Positions 43,559 to 50,128 of a stretch of 64,000 nucleotides of DNA are shown one piece after another. Location: positions 124,001-188,000 of the forward strand of contig DAISVY010000004.1 in the NCBI GenBank assembly GCA_036826635.1. Direction: 5' to 3'. The first letter of the stretch is position 1. The number at the start of each line of letters is the position of its first letter. Origin of the DNA: DAISVY01 sp036826635. Lineage in GTDB: Bacteria > Zixibacteria > MSB-5A5 > GN15 > FEB-12. The translations under genes were made by a program, and so were the position numbers. Below the pieces are notes generated by a model, which saw nothing but the letters and a program-made list of their open reading frames with translations, had not been told where the DNA came from and ran no database searches.

Positions 43559-44256
43559 TTCAGTACGGTCTTAAGAACTGACATGACGCGCTCGACCTGT
43601 TCTTCGATTGTGACATTGGTCGTATCAATCACGATAGCATCGCGCGCTCGTTTAAGCGGGGAATGAGTCCGCGTGGTATCGTATTTGTCCCGCCGCTCTA
43701 TATCCGCGATCAATTCCTCCAGAGTGGTCGAGACGCCCATCTTAACCAGGTCGATAAGCCGCCGCTCAGCTCGTGTTCTGACTGACGCATCCAGGTAAAT
43801 TTTGGCATCGGCATCGGGAAAAACCACCGTTGTAGTATCGCGACCTTCGGCGACTATCGCCCCTTCCTTGCCCAGCTCTTTCTGCTTTTTCACCATGGCT
43901 CGTCGGACACCGGGGTGAGCCGAGACCTCCGAAACTTTCGCGGTGACTTCCACTCCCCGGATTTCTTTGGTCACGTCTTCGCCGTTGATGAAAACCAGGT
44001 TGACGTCTTCGTGTGTTTCGAAATCAATAGACACCGACTCGGCCAGGACTCTCAGTTTTTCCCCGTCGGAAGGAGCAACACCGTGCTTCATGGCGAACCA
44101 TGTCAGGGCGCGATACATCGCCCCGGTATCAAGGTAGCGATAACCCAAGCGGGCGGCCACCAGCTTGGCCGTCGTGGATTTCCCGCTACCGGCGGGACCA
44201 TCAATAGCGACTACCCGATTGGCCAGTTTTGAGAGTTTATACTTCTGCGACACCAT
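43555..44256 (-). CDS. cmk: Cytidylate kinase
   Basis: A 233-residue CMP/dCMP kinase with the P-loop AIDGPAGSGKSTTAKLVA, CMP-site YLDTGAMYRALTW and the later GRDTTTVVFPDADAKIYLDA and lid-region residues. It phosphorylates CMP and dCMP. ATG 44256 has no Shine-Dalgarno. Instead a TTGCTC-N17-TAGATT promoter ends 7 nt before it, so the message may be leaderless. A TTG at 44292 is in frame but lies within that promoter. Confidence 0.95.
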   Translation of the reverse strand: MVSQKYKLSKLANRVVAIDGPAGSGKSTTAKLVAARLGYRYLDTGAMYRALTWFAMKHGVAPSDGEKLRVLAESVSIDFETHEDVNLVFINGEDVTKEIRGVEVTAKVSEVSAHPGVRRAMVKKQKELGKEGAIVAEGRDTTTVVFPDADAKIYLDASVRTRAERRLIDLVKMGVSTTLEELIADIERRDKYDTTRTHSPLKRARDAIVIDTTNVTIEEQVERVMSVLKTVLK

Positions 44257-44263
44257 CGTGACA

Positions 44264-44292
44264 AATCTATGCAAAGGCCCGACGGTGAGCAA
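44264..44292 (-). promoter_or_regulatory. Promoter abutting the cmk start codon
   Basis: TTGCTC (44292-44287), 17-nt spacer, TAGATT (44269-44264), then 7 nt to ATG 44256. Each hexamer matches four or more consensus positions. Confidence 0.45.
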
Positions 44293-44315
44293 CTTGAATT
44301 TATCGGCCGGATCGA

Positions 44316-45107
44316 CTACGCCGCGCCGCCGGAATCAGCCACCGGCAAATCCAAAGGCGGATATGAAAACCATTTCATATGCAGGGATTCATACCGGCCA
44401 TCCCCGAACAGAAGGGCCAGAGCGTGGTTAATCTCCCTCAGCCGCGGCAAATCGTCGAGGCGCACGGCCACCCCGTAATACTCGGCCTTGACAGCCGCCT
44501 TTACGATTCTGGCCCCGTCGTGGCGGCCCATGAACTCCCGCACCGCGGGCAGATCGTTCACCACGGCATCCAGTTCCCCCGCAAGCAAAGCAAGAAAAGC
44601 CGCCTCGGCCGTTTTGAACGAATATACCAGAGCACCGTCGGTACGTTTGGCCAAATCCTGACCGGTGCTCTGGCTTTGCACGCCGACCCGCTTGCCCCGA
44701 AGATCCGCCAGTCCGGCGGTAACGCTGTCCTGCTCCGGGACGACAATGCACTGCCCGGCCAGATAGTAGGGATCGCTGAAAGCCACCTGCACTTTCCGCT
44801 GCGGCGTAATGGTCAAAGCCCCGATAGCCAGATCAAACCGCTTCTCGACCAGCCCGGAGATAAGCTCCTGAAAAGGCGTCGGAATAAATTCGTATTGCCA
44901 GTCATTAATACGACATATCTCGGTTATCAGATCGATATCGAATCCGTCCAGTTGGCCGGTCGCGCTATCGACGAATTCAAACGGGCGGTAAGTCGAATCA
45001 ACACCGATACGAACGACCCCCGGATCGGTCGGCACTGATTCCTGTTTCTGTGCACAGCCCGCCAGAACAGCGAGAACAAGAACGATTATGACGAAATTTC
45101 TGACCAT
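44316..45107 (-). CDS. Solute-binding lipoprotein of an amino-acid-type ABC transporter
   Basis: The 263-residue extracytoplasmic binding protein (SBP family 3) has a lipoprotein signal ending LAVLAGCAQ, where Cys is the lipidation site. Ligand-domain motifs include VGVDSTYRPFEF (read here as IGVDSTYRPFEF), GFDIDLITEIC, FDLAIGALTITPQRK and VGVQSQSTGQDLA. Such proteins bind polar amino acids. No permease or ATPase gene lies beside it, so it is an orphan or is fed into a transporter coded elsewhere. ATG 45107 has GGGGTGA upstream. Confidence 0.88.
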   Translation of the reverse strand: MVRNFVIIVLVLAVLAGCAQKQESVPTDPGVVRIGVDSTYRPFEFVDSATGQLDGFDIDLITEICRINDWQYEFIPTPFQELISGLVEKRFDLAIGALTITPQRKVQVAFSDPYYLAGQCIVVPEQDSVTAGLADLRGKRVGVQSQSTGQDLAKRTDGALVYSFKTAEAAFLALLAGELDAVVNDLPAVREFMGRHDGARIVKAAVKAEYYGVAVRLDDLPRLREINHALALLFGDGRYESLHMKWFSYPPLDLPVADSGGAA

Positions 45108-45131
45108 TGCACAAATCACCCCAAGTCTTGA

Positions 45132-45159
45132 ATGATAGTCAATGGATGCGTGAAAACAA
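45132..45159 (-). promoter_or_regulatory. Possible promoter of the solute-binding lipoprotein
   Basis: TTGTTT (45159-45154) and TATCAT (45137-45132) are spaced 16 nt, 24 nt before ATG 45107. Confidence 0.4.
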
Positions 45160-45180
45160 CCCTTTAACAGTCGTAACGCA

Positions 45181-45217
45181 CAAAAACAAACCGGCCCGCC
45201 ACGAATAGCGGACCGGT
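45181..45217 (-). terminator. Rho-independent terminator of the envelope-stress operon
   Basis: ACCGGTCCGC and GCGGGCCGGT pair around a short loop on the minus strand, followed by TTGTTTTTG, beginning 23 nt after the stop at 45240. Confidence 0.88.
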
Positions 45218-45239
45218 GTGCTACTGGAGGAAGAGATTG

Positions 45240-46139
45240 TCAATAGTAATCTATTGACAAAGATCGGAAACGGTCATCCAAATCGACCTCAATGCGCTGA
45301 TTCAAAGAATCGAATCCCTCGTTGACAAACCCGTCATCTTGTTCCGTAAGACCGACCTCATGCAAATAAACGTCATCGTCCACACCTTTCACGCGCAACC
45401 CGGATTCATGGGGCACGCGCAGACGCAGATTGGAATCGTAACCGGACACCTCAACCTGAACTTCGGGCTCCACATTGCCCAGTTTGAGATATATCTCGGC
45501 ATCGTCAGCTTCGAGACGAAGCATACGCAGAGGCGTGGTAGAGAGATTCAAATGGATATCCGCATCATCGCCGTAACATTCCAGCTCAAGCGGTATGAAT
45601 TTCGAGAACGACAGATACCAGTCGTCCGGTTCATTGGTATTAATGTGCACCAGTCCCCCCCAGATGCGCCCCGAACGGTTGAGCAATTCGATTTTCGCGC
45701 GTGAGCCGTGAACATCGTAGTTGTATCGAGGCTTGTAGCTGTACTGACGGAATCGGCCATAGAACAAATCATCGGTTGCATCGCGCACCGTCAAATCGCC
45801 GTCCCCCAGCCGCAGCACCGCCTGGATCACCTCCAGATTCGGGTCGGCCTCCTGGCGGATAACCTGGGATTCGAAGAAACCGGCGCCGGACGACGAATGC
45901 CCCCGGTCGACAGCCACGTATATTACGACTACCACCAGCAGTACGGGCGCGGCATACGAAATAAACTCGAGACGTGAACGAGTGAAGATCTTCTCGATAC
46001 CGATAGCGATAAGCAAAAGCGGAAACAGGGTTATGATGTCCAGCCAGACATCACCGCTAATTACATCCATCTTGTCCAGAAGAACCAGCACCCCGAACAT
46101 GATAAACAGCAGGCCCCATCTGAGTCGTGCCGGAGTCAT
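45240..46139 (-). CDS. LiaF-like membrane protein with beta-rich C-terminal domain
   Basis: A 299-residue protein. Its N-terminus has paired hydrophobic segments of the LiaI/LiaF type (GLLFIMFGVLVLLDKMDVIS, ITLFPLLLIAIGIEKIF) and a third helix (AAPVLLVVVVIYVAV). The C-terminal half consists of regular beta strands (for example LECYGDDADIHLNLSTTPLR), like the adhesin/toast-rack domain of LiaF proteins. It overlaps the PspC gene by ATGA. It probably senses or modulates envelope stress with the ECF sigma pair upstream. It is followed by a terminator. Confidence 0.7.
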   Translation of the reverse strand: MTPARLRWGLLFIMFGVLVLLDKMDVISGDVWLDIITLFPLLLIAIGIEKIFTRSRLEFISYAAPVLLVVVVIYVAVDRGHSSSGAGFFESQVIRQEADPNLEVIQAVLRLGDGDLTVRDATDDLFYGRFRQYSYKPRYNYDVHGSRAKIELLNRSGRIWGGLVHINTNEPDDWYLSFSKFIPLELECYGDDADIHLNLSTTPLRMLRLEADDAEIYLKLGNVEPEVQVEVSGYDSNLRLRVPHESGLRVKGVDDDVYLHEVGLTEQDDGFVNEGFDSLNQRIEVDLDDRFRSLSIDYY

Positions 46140-46618
46140 GATGTTTGCTCCCCGTTGTTACCGTTGATTGAATTAACCTTTCCCTGATGCTCGTGACCGA
46201 CCGAAGGCGCGGAGTCCGACGAACGAGTCGAAGAATAAACAATCAGCAACACCCCGCCCAAAATCAGCAGAAACGGCCAGAACTGTCCGAAATGAACCCA
46301 GTAGAAGTATTCCCGAGCCAGCATAAACAGCCCCAAGCCGATCAACAAAAGACCCGGCAGATAGCGATGCCAGAACGGCGACGGTCTCCCATCGGAAGAA
46401 CGCCGTTCGCGCGGTTCGCTCTCGTAATCATGATCGGGCAGGGGTATAATAATCCACGCCGCAAGATAGGCCAGAGACACCAATCCCCAACTGGCGAAAA
46501 AAGCAATGACGGTAATTACACGGACCAGATTCGGGTCGAGATCGAAATACTCCCCGACACCACCGCAAACACCGCCGAAGACATTACTGGAAGTTGAACG
46601 ATATATCCGCCTGGCCAC
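46136..46618 (-). CDS. PspC domain protein
   Basis: A 160-residue protein. The PspC domain is at about 1-60 (RSTSSNVFGGVCGGVGEYFD, LVRVITVIAFFASWGLVSLA). A linker and LiaI-like paired helices follow (YLPGLLLIGLGLFMLAREYF, FWPFLLILGGVLLIVY). GTG 46618 is chosen since AAAGGAG lies 5 nt before it. PspC proteins take part in phage-shock and envelope-stress responses. Overlap with the LiaF-like gene suggests they form a complex. Confidence 0.85.
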   Translation of the reverse strand: MARRIYRSTSSNVFGGVCGGVGEYFDLDPNLVRVITVIAFFASWGLVSLAYLAAWIIIPLPDHDYESEPRERRSSDGRPSPFWHRYLPGLLLIGLGLFMLAREYFYWVHFGQFWPFLLILGGVLLIVYSSTRSSDSAPSVGHEHQGKVNSINGNNGEQTS

Positions 46619-46709
46619 AATGACTCCTTTCCCGGGCAATCTTCTGCCTGGCCATATATACGCAACGGCTACGGAAAAGTTCAGGCCTTTTGCCCCCACC
46701 GAAAAGCGA

Positions 46710-47858
46710 TCAGCGACGCCCCAGCCGACGCAAAGAACTGACGGCCTGGGCCTGGCAAGTAGATGCGGAATCGGCCGCGATTTCGTTCAGATAGTCAACC
46801 CCCGTTTGCACCTCGACCGAATCGGCGCTCAATTGACAGACCCGGAACCAGGCCTCGACCAGTTGCGTCTGCACCGCCTCGGTCGAAACCGAATCGTTCC
46901 CGGCTTGTAACGAGTCCCGGCGACCGCGCCAGAAGGCCAGTTCTTCTGTAACCAACTGCTCGGTTTCGGACACACCGTAGAGCCGCGATCCTTCCGCAGG
47001 CTGAACCGAGGTCGCCCGGGCATCATCGGATTCCGTATATATCATCTGCTGTGTTTTTTTCTTATAATCTCCGCCCTTGTCCGTCAGGGTGTCTTCCAGA
47101 ATCTGGTCGGGGATGGTCACCGACGGCCGATATCTCACCCGATTGGGGTCAATCTGGATCGGCGCAGTAGCAGCATCGGTTGACCGACCTGACCGCACAA
47201 AGATTCGCGATGAAGAGTCCTCGGTCTCCGGCCGGACATCATCCGTTGCCATCTGAAGTTCGTGCCTCTCCTCGCTCTCTTCCGCCACACCTTCCGCCGC
47301 TTCGATCCTGACCGGCTGTTCGTTGACTACCGATGGAGCACTCGGTGACGGCATGGATTTGGCTTGGGAAGTCCCAAGAGTCACGATCTCGGCTTGCATC
47401 TCTTCCCTATCGCCCACAATCAGCGCCGGGGTATCGGACTGTTTCTCTTCAATAACTTCCGGCATCGGTTTCACCGATTCATTCCTGATGGCCGACCCGC
47501 GAAAGATGTCGCTCTGATGCAAACCGATAAACGCGAGGATAGCCACCGACGCGGCTATGGCGGGAATCTTCCAGCCCAAACCACTCCACTGCCGCCGGCC
47601 GCTTTGTCGTATATCCGTCACGTCTGCCTGAGCAAAACCGAGGCGTTCCTCGATCTTCCGGGCCGATTGCTCCCAGTACTCATCTCCGTCGAGTTGGCTG
47701 TGTTCGTCCACTATCCGGTCGATCTGACGCAACCGTTGCAGCTCCCGGCGACATGATTCGCACTGCTCAAGGTGCCGCCGGACCGCTTCCTGCTGTTCGG
47801 GCGTAAGTTCGTTGTCGAGGTAAGCCGACAGCAAATCCTGGAAATAAGAATGGTCCAT
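46710..47858 (-). CDS. Anti-sigma factor with zinc-finger (zf-HC2) domain
   Basis: A 382-residue protein. The N-terminal anti-sigma zinc finger has LDNELTPEQQEAVRRHLEQC and CESC (HxxxCxxC). A membrane helix near 92-110 (IPAIAASVAILAFIGL) separates it from a long, disordered, Ser/Glu-rich extracytoplasmic part and a C-terminal helical stretch. It should hold the ECF sigma encoded 25 bp upstream inactive at the membrane until signal. The extracytoplasmic part is much longer than in typical RseA-like proteins. Confidence 0.86.
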   Translation of the reverse strand: MDHSYFQDLLSAYLDNELTPEQQEAVRRHLEQCESCRRELQRLRQIDRIVDEHSQLDGDEYWEQSARKIEERLGFAQADVTDIRQSGRRQWSGLGWKIPAIAASVAILAFIGLHQSDIFRGSAIRNESVKPMPEVIEEKQSDTPALIVGDREEMQAEIVTLGTSQAKSMPSPSAPSVVNEQPVRIEAAEGVAEESEERHELQMATDDVRPETEDSSSRIFVRSGRSTDAATAPIQIDPNRVRYRPSVTIPDQILEDTLTDKGGDYKKKTQQMIYTESDDARATSVQPAEGSRLYGVSETEQLVTEELAFWRGRRDSLQAGNDSVSTEAVQTQLVEAWFRVCQLSADSVEVQTGVDYLNEIAADSASTCQAQAVSSLRRLGRR

Positions 47859-47883
47859 TTTCCTTCAGTCGATTGCTGCTTGT

Positions 47884-48489
47884 CTATTCCAGCAGGTCTT
47901 TCAACTCCTCCAGCAACATTTTCCGCGCCCGGTAAAGGCGAGAGTTCACCGTCCCGGGTGGGATTTTCAAATAGCTTCCGATCTGATTGTAATCCATATC
48001 TTCAAAGTGTCTCAGCACAAACACCGCACGATATTGACCCGGCAACTTCCTGAGAGCCGCATAGAAACGCTTGTTGCCAATGGAATCGAGCAGCCGGTCC
48101 ATCGGCCCCAACTCCGGCGAAGCCCGGTCGAACCCCTTGTCGGCCAAACGGTCAAGAGATTCCATCTTGTCTTCGCGGGCAATCTGGTTGTAAGCCAGGT
48201 TGCGAGCGATAGTCGAAAGCCAGGGGTAAAAATCGCGGCCGACCTGAAAAGTGTCAATAGCCCCGTAAGCCCGAACAAACGCTTCCTGCACAATATCCTC
48301 GGTTTGGTCAAAGGAGCCGGTCAAACCGTAGACAAACCGAAACAGGCGCTTCTGGTGAATTCGGATAAGCTGACCGAACGCCTTCTTATCGCCGTCAATA
48401 ACGGCCTCAACCAACCTGCGCTCCGTTGACCGAAGCTGCTCTTTTTCTACCGGGAGGATTTGTGTTTCTTCCAGTCTTTTTCTGGCCAT
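47884..48489 (-). CDS. ECF sigma factor (RpoE-like)
   Basis: The 201-residue sigma factor has region 2 (DQTEDIVQEAFVRAYGAIDT, YPWLSTIARNLAYNQIAR) and region 4 (LRKLPGQYRAVFVLRHFEDM, YNQIGSYLKIPPGTVNSRLY). There is no region 3, as expected for group IV sigma factors. It is followed by its anti-sigma factor, PspC and the LiaF-like protein. The set forms a likely self-regulated envelope-stress operon. It lies 9 bp after holA. Confidence 0.92.
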   Translation of the reverse strand: MARKRLEETQILPVEKEQLRSTERRLVEAVIDGDKKAFGQLIRIHQKRLFRFVYGLTGSFDQTEDIVQEAFVRAYGAIDTFQVGRDFYPWLSTIARNLAYNQIAREDKMESLDRLADKGFDRASPELGPMDRLLDSIGNKRFYAALRKLPGQYRAVFVLRHFEDMDYNQIGSYLKIPPGTVNSRLYRARKMLLEELKDLLE

Positions 48490-48498
48490 AGACGATTT

Positions 48499-49470
48499 TC
48501 AGTTCGGCATCAGCTTTACAATCAACTGCTCCAGCAGCAATTCGGGCTTTACGCTGGAACGACGCATCTGGCTGTCCGCCCGGGCAATTTCCAGAATGAT
48601 CGATTCCAACTGCTCGCTTTTGTACCTATCGGCCTGCTCCCGGAATTTCCCTCTAAGCCATCGCCGGTTCGCCTCCAGCGGACGCCCGTTTTTGAAAAGA
48701 TACAACGTGATGAAATGCTGACCGAGAAAATAGAGTATGCCCGTCGGAGAATTACCACCGGCCATCAAGCGCTCGATCTCGTGCAGAACTTTCACCCTGT
48801 CCCCGGCTATGACATCGTCAGCGAGCCGGAAAACGTTGTGAACCTGAAAACCGGCGGCTATTTGCCCCACGTCATCGGAGGTCACGGCCTGACCCGCCTC
48901 CTTGTAATCGATCAGCTTACCGAGTTCCGCCTCCGCCGCGCCCCGGTTCCCATCGAGCAATTCGACCATCAAATCCAGTGCGTCCGGCTCAATGGTCATC
49001 TGAGCCTTGCCGAGCCGAGCCACAATCGTGCGCCGCATCTCCTCCGGCATCAGTCTCTTAAACTCCACGCTCTCGGCCGTTGCGGCAATTTTTCTCAGAA
49101 AGGCCGATTTCGATTTGGGCGCCTTGGTCGACGGAGAACTAAAAATAACAACCCGATTGGGATCCGGCGGGCTAAGCAGCTTGAGTATCCGGTCGATCTC
49201 GGTCGGTTTATAGCTCTGGAAATCGGTCACCGCCACTACCTGACGCTCGCCCAGCATCGGGTACACCGACAACTCAGCGATTACATCAGCACAACTGGTC
49301 CTCTTGCCATCGATTCGACGATAATTCACGGAGACCTGTGGACGGGGCAGAAACTGGTGTGCTATATACTTCTCGGCCTCGACAATCCGGAAATCCTCCG
49401 AGCCGAAGAAATAGTAAACAGGCTTAAAGTGGCCGCTTGAGATGTCAGCAAACAGCTTTTGAGGGGTCAT
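48499..49470 (-). CDS. holA: DNA polymerase III delta subunit HolA
   Basis: The 323-residue clamp-loader subunit begins with the typical VYYFFGSEDFRIVEAEKYI. An AAA-like fold without a working P loop follows (VVAVTDFQSYKPTEIDRILK), with helical domains II and III (DALDLMVELLDGNRGAAEAE, LGKLIDYKEAGQAVTSDDVG). It opens the beta clamp in the replicase. ATG 49470 has no Shine-Dalgarno; a near-perfect promoter ends 6 nt before it. Confidence 0.92.
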   Translation of the reverse strand: MTPQKLFADISSGHFKPVYYFFGSEDFRIVEAEKYIAHQFLPRPQVSVNYRRIDGKRTSCADVIAELSVYPMLGERQVVAVTDFQSYKPTEIDRILKLLSPPDPNRVVIFSSPSTKAPKSKSAFLRKIAATAESVEFKRLMPEEMRRTIVARLGKAQMTIEPDALDLMVELLDGNRGAAEAELGKLIDYKEAGQAVTSDDVGQIAAGFQVHNVFRLADDVIAGDRVKVLHEIERLMAGGNSPTGILYFLGQHFITLYLFKNGRPLEANRRWLRGKFREQADRYKSEQLESIILEIARADSQMRRSSVKPELLLEQLIVKLMPN

Positions 49471-49476
49471 GCCGGT

Positions 49477-49505
49477 ATTATACCAGCCGCCCGAAAGGGG
49501 ATCAA
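49477..49505 (-). promoter_or_regulatory. Extended -10 promoter abutting the holA start codon
   Basis: TTGATC (49505-49500), 17-nt spacer, TATAAT (49482-49477) preceded by TGG (extended -10). Only 6 nt separate TATAAT from ATG 49470, so transcription should begin at or next to the A of ATG. The -35 box overlaps the stop codon of the upstream gene. Confidence 0.8.
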
Positions 49506-49906
49506 TCTAAAAGGGAATCGAAGGCGGAGTTCTCTTTGCTGGACACCCATTCCAGCGAATAGCGGTACTTTTTGCGATACCCGACGGCCTTCTGCAACAG
49601 ATGTTCGAATTCCCGCCGAATCCCGACCTGACCGTTGATCTGGTTGATAATACTCAGGTTGTTCCCGTAAAGCTCGAAGGTATTGTTCGAAAAATACTTC
49701 TGGTTGGAGTCGATAAACTCCAGCAGGGCCAGCAGCGAAGCCAGATCACTGTGGTCCTGATCCACTCCGGCAAACGGGGCTTTGAAACGGATTCCCACAT
49801 CGGGGATATAGAACATCACTACCGTCGATTTTCCGTCAACGGTCTGTTCCGGCAGGTTGCACGCACCAAAGTAGCATTCCATACCGGCAGATATGGCAAG
49901 AGTCAT
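49502..49906 (-). CDS. Hypothetical RNase H-like protein
   Basis: A 134-residue protein. The pattern of beta strands and helices, with SLLALLEFIDSNQ, FELYGNNLSIINQINGQ and the end LEWVSSKENSAFDSLLD, is similar to the later part of the RNase HI fold (compare the usual WVPREENxxAD end). The N-terminal catalytic Asp is not obvious. ATG 49906 is one of several possible starts; TTG 49918 is another. Function cannot be named with confidence. Confidence 0.5.
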   Translation of the reverse strand: MTLAISAGMECYFGACNLPEQTVDGKSTVVMFYIPDVGIRFKAPFAGVDQDHSDLASLLALLEFIDSNQKYFSNNTFELYGNNLSIINQINGQVGIRREFEHLLQKAVGYRKKYRYSLEWVSSKENSAFDSLLD

Positions 49907-50070
49907 GCCTTGCCGCAAGATATCGGGAATGTTTACCTAACGTCTTCCCTGTCAATCGGTTAACCGGAATATCGATTCGGCACGAGATGAGCAGGTTGCA
50001 ACCGCCTTCACAAATCCGGGAACCGGGAAGCTACAAAAGAGCCCGGGACCGCAGAAAAAGCAACGCCCGG

Positions 50071-50100
50071 CCAAAAGAGAAGCCGCCCTCGGGCGGCTTC
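50071..50100 (-). terminator. Rho-independent terminator of the SBBP/TSP3 protein gene
   Basis: GAAGCCGCC-CGAG-GGCGGCTTC on the minus strand (50100-50079) is a perfect 9-bp stem followed by TCTCTTTTGG, about 28 nt after the stop at 50129. Confidence 0.88.
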
Positions 50101-50128
50101 AAAATCATTTCGACAATCGTTGTTTTAG

